Shown here: piece by piece, positions 5,790 to 7,404 of the stretch
How the letters are laid out: each line of letters starts with the position of its first letter
Position numbering within the stretch: position 1 is the first letter of the stretch
Assembly: GCA_028705545.1 (NCBI GenBank)
Contig: JAQWDG010000083.1
Location: 1-7,404, forward strand
Source: Methanoregula sp.
GTDB lineage: Archaea > Halobacteriota > Methanomicrobia > Methanomicrobiales > Methanospirillaceae
Reading direction: 5' to 3'
Length of the DNA: 7,404 nucleotides
Notes under the pieces: generated by a model
Databases searched by the model: none
Told to the model about the DNA's origin: nothing
Seen by the model: only the letters and a program-made list of their open reading frames with translations
Program-made: the position numbers and the translations under genes

Positions 5790-7298
5790 CAGGGTTGCGG
5801 TGAAGTTCCCGAGCAACAGCATCTCCGGGTCGTCACGGCAGGTATCGCAGACCGTTACCGGGTTCTGGACGACCATACGGAAGAGCACGGCATCGTCCGG
5901 GGGCGTAGGGGAAAGCGGGATATCGACGTCCTTCTGGATGATGTAGCGGTACGGGTCGAGGCTGCCGAAATAATACGCCTTGAACCGGTGCCGGTCATCC
6001 GGGGTCGCGTTGTACGCCCAGTCCGCAGTCTCCGCTGCCGTTACATCGACCGGGATCCAGCCGTAACCTTCGAGATAATATTCCGCCCAGAAATGCGTGC
6101 CCCCGTTATTCGGAGGGAAGATCTGGTAGCCGCCGGGTGCCCGGGCGGGGATACCAAGCGACCGGCAGAGCGCGGCAAAGTACATGCTCTGGGTGCCGCA
6201 GTCGCCGATGCCGGTATCAAGGACATATTCCGATTCGGGAGTGCCTGACGTCATAAGCCAGGAGTGGGGGGCATGGCTGTACGGGATCGTGTCCACAATA
6301 TACCAGTAGATCTTCTGCGCCTGGAGGTAGGGGTTGGTCTCGTTTCCCACGATCTCCTGTGCCTTTGCTTTCATTGCCGGCGTAATGACGATGTTGGGCC
6401 CTGACGTGGTGTACTTTTGGTACTCGGGGCTCGAGGTATTGTAGGGCTGCACCTTTGCCGGGTCGATGGTAAAGTGCTGATCGTGCTGGACGAACCGGAA
6501 GGTTGCGGAAATATTCAGGAACGGCTCGTGATAATCCGCCAGCGGGACTTCGAAGTACACGAGGCCAAGGTCGGTACCGGTGCCGGTCTGCGATATGATG
6601 TACTGCGCCGGCTCGACCGAGAGGATCGTTACGTTGGTCTGCGAGCCGGTCTCGATGGGCAGCGGGAACCAGATCTTCAACGTGCCGTTTGCCGGGAGCT
6701 GATCGCGGGGCACGGAGATCGCTTCCGTTCCCACCCATGCGACCGGTTCACCGTAAGGCCCGGCAGACGCGTTCACGGATGCAAACGCGTACTTCGTAAG
6801 CGGGTCGTAGAGCGGGTTCTGGCCCAGGGCAGCGGTTGCATTCCGCATCAGGTCGAAGTTGTGGTACCGGATATTCCCGACATTCTCCTCGTAATACCAG
6901 GTCTCGTTATCGCTTGTGATACTTGCGATCCCGCTGCCGTTGATCCAGCCGGCCCGCCGTTCGGCAGAAACGCTCGGGTATGCTGCGAGAAGGGCCTGCT
7001 CGTAGGCACTACGGTTGTAGGGGAACTCCATGATCATGCGGTAGGACCGGCTTGCGCCGTTTCTCGCGGTGAGGGCGGCAGCGTTGTCTCCGGCTGCGGT
7101 GTAGTTCTCCTGCGCGAGCAGGTACAGCGATTCTGCCGCATGGTAGTTCGTGGCTGCGTATGCGGCATCGGCCTGCGCAAGCGCCGTATCTGCGGCGGAT
7201 TTCGGGGACGATGCATTCTGCTGCGAAGTACAGCCGGCCGCAAGGATGACGGCGGCAAGGACGATCATGAGCATAAAAACAAGGTACGGGCGTTTCAT
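5778..7298 (-). CDS. Predicted lipoprotein with transglutaminase-like cysteine hydrolase domain
   Basis: The 506-residue protein opens with MKRP, a hydrophobic stretch and the lipobox LAAGC, so Cys23 is the probable lipid-anchored residue. An Ala-rich helical segment (about 33-87) resembles a tetratricopeptide-like pair. A long beta-rich middle follows. The transglutaminase-like core (about 310-425) contains GIGDCGTQSMYFAALCRSLG (363-382), GTHFWAEYYLEGYGWIPVDV (400-419) and candidate catalytic triad Cys367, His402, Asp418. This superfamily in archaea is usually assumed to hold peptidases or amidases rather than cross-linkers. The C-terminus adds a CDTC pair (484-487). The frame is open upstream to a GTG at 7358, but the ATG at 7298 gives a normal signal peptide and has GTGAT just before it. 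Fourteen Asn-X-Ser/Thr sequons fit a glycosylated surface protein. The substrate is unknown. Confidence 0.88.
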   Translation of the reverse strand: MKRPYLVFMLMIVLAAVILAAGCTSQQNASSPKSAADTALAQADAAYAATNYHAAESLYLLAQENYTAAGDNAAALTARNGASRSYRMIMEFPYNRSAYEQALLAAYPSVSAERRAGWINGSGIASITSDNETWYYEENVGNIRYHNFDLMRNATAALGQNPLYDPLTKYAFASVNASAGPYGEPVAWVGTEAISVPRDQLPANGTLKIWFPLPIETGSQTNVTILSVEPAQYIISQTGTGTDLGLVYFEVPLADYHEPFLNISATFRFVQHDQHFTIDPAKVQPYNTSSPEYQKYTTSGPNIVITPAMKAKAQEIVGNETNPYLQAQKIYWYIVDTIPYSHAPHSWLMTSGTPESEYVLDTGIGDCGTQSMYFAALCRSLGIPARAPGGYQIFPPNNGGTHFWAEYYLEGYGWIPVDVTAAETADWAYNATPDDRHRFKAYYFGSLDPYRYIIQKDVDIPLSPTPPDDAVLFRMVVQNPVTVCDTCRDDPEMLLLGNFTATLKKA

Positions 7299-7301
7299 GA
7301 A

Positions 7302-7306
7302 ATCAC
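7302..7306 (-). promoter_or_regulatory. Ribosome binding site deciding the start at 7298
   Basis: The minus strand reads GTGAT three bases before the ATG at 7298. It matches the GGTGATCC part of the ribosome-binding consensus, so the short gap is acceptable. The GTG at 7358 has no such site. Confidence 0.4.
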
Positions 7307-7337
7307 GGTAATAAAAGAGGAGAGGGCGCTCATGTCC

Positions 7338-7345
7338 GATTAATC
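7338..7345 (-). promoter_or_regulatory. Possible TATA-like element for the transglutaminase-like gene
   Basis: GATTAATC is a perfect 8-base palindrome. As a promoter element it would put transcription start near 7316, giving a leader of about 18 bases. It is a weak TATA match, but the only AT-rich site at a fitting distance. Confidence 0.25.
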
Positions 7346-7362
7346 TTCGGAAATGCACGGCT

Positions 7363-7371
7363 AAAAAAAAA
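7363..7371 (-). terminator. T9 run, probable terminator of a gene beyond the right edge
   Basis: Read on the minus strand this is nine Ts. One minus frame entering from the right edge ends AWEFR-stop at 7389-7387, fifteen bases before the run. Another ends inside it. A minus-strand gene therefore probably ends here, ahead of the lipoprotein gene, but its frame cannot be decided from so few codons. Confidence 0.4.
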
Positions 7372-7404
7372 GATGTGCGTCCCGGTTCACCGGAACTCCC
7401 AGGC

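Noticed and set aside
6417..7343. Long plus-strand open frame (308 codons) opposite the transglutaminase-like gene
   Set aside because: Its translation has no recognisable domain, is rich in Arg/Val/Gly/Cys as expected for an antisense reading of GC-rich coding DNA, and lies wholly against a gene with a clear signal peptide and catalytic motifs.
7299..7358. GTG start at 7358 for the transglutaminase-like lipoprotein
   Set aside because: It puts 20 polar and charged residues ahead of a normal lipoprotein signal peptide. The ATG at 7298 gives the usual MKR start and has GTGAT before it.
7381..7404. GGTTCACCGGAAC at the right edge as a tRNA T-arm
   Set aside because: The GTTC-N4-GAAC stem is only four bases, lacks the TTCGA loop pattern, and shows no acceptor stem or anticodon arm nearby.
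1..7404. CRISPR array, insertion sequence, prophage, toxin-antitoxin or defence genes
   Set aside because: No regularly spaced repeats, transposase motifs, terminal inverted repeats or known defence domains were seen. The genes look like chromosomal genes of uniform composition.

Overview
The window looks like chromosomal DNA of a methanogenic euryarchaeon, most likely of the order Methanomicrobiales (Methanoregula-like). The order is an inference, not a search result. The support is a stand-alone NrpR (nitrogen repressor) domain, a family found mainly in methanogens; archaeal TATA-type boxes with GGAG or GTGAT ribosome sites; T-run terminators; two lipoproteins with the AGC lipobox common in archaea; and many N-glycosylation sequons. 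All genes share a similar GC-rich codon usage, so nothing looks recently acquired.

Layout. Positions 1-128 are largely empty but may hold the promoter and first codons of a minus-strand gene leaving the left edge. An NrpR effector-domain protein without a DNA-binding domain runs on the minus strand (129-875). It diverges from a two-gene plus-strand unit: an unrecognised two-domain protein with an alanine-rich linker (938-1921), then, 12 bases later, a flavoprotein of the pyridine nucleotide-disulfide oxidoreductase family with an altered active site (1934-3280). Next come a class II lysyl-tRNA synthetase (3381-4910, GTG start, own promoter) and a predicted lipoprotein with an NlpC/P60-like cysteine hydrolase domain (4963-5766). 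The latter meets, tail to tail over an 11-base gap, a second predicted lipoprotein with a transglutaminase-like cysteine hydrolase domain (5778-7298, minus). The shared end carries a small bidirectional terminator hairpin. The right edge has a T9 run on the minus strand, probably ending a gene outside the window.

How the genes work together. The lysyl-tRNA synthetase is housekeeping. The NrpR-like protein probably modulates nitrogen-responsive transcription through a DNA-binding partner encoded elsewhere. The two convergent lipoproteins probably act outside the cell on surface proteins. The best candidate for something undescribed is the pair at 938-3280: an unknown, apparently cytoplasmic protein probably co-transcribed with a disulfide reductase-like flavoprotein that has a third active-site cysteine and lacks the usual His-Glu dyad. 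No CRISPR array, tRNA, rRNA, insertion sequence or phage gene was seen.
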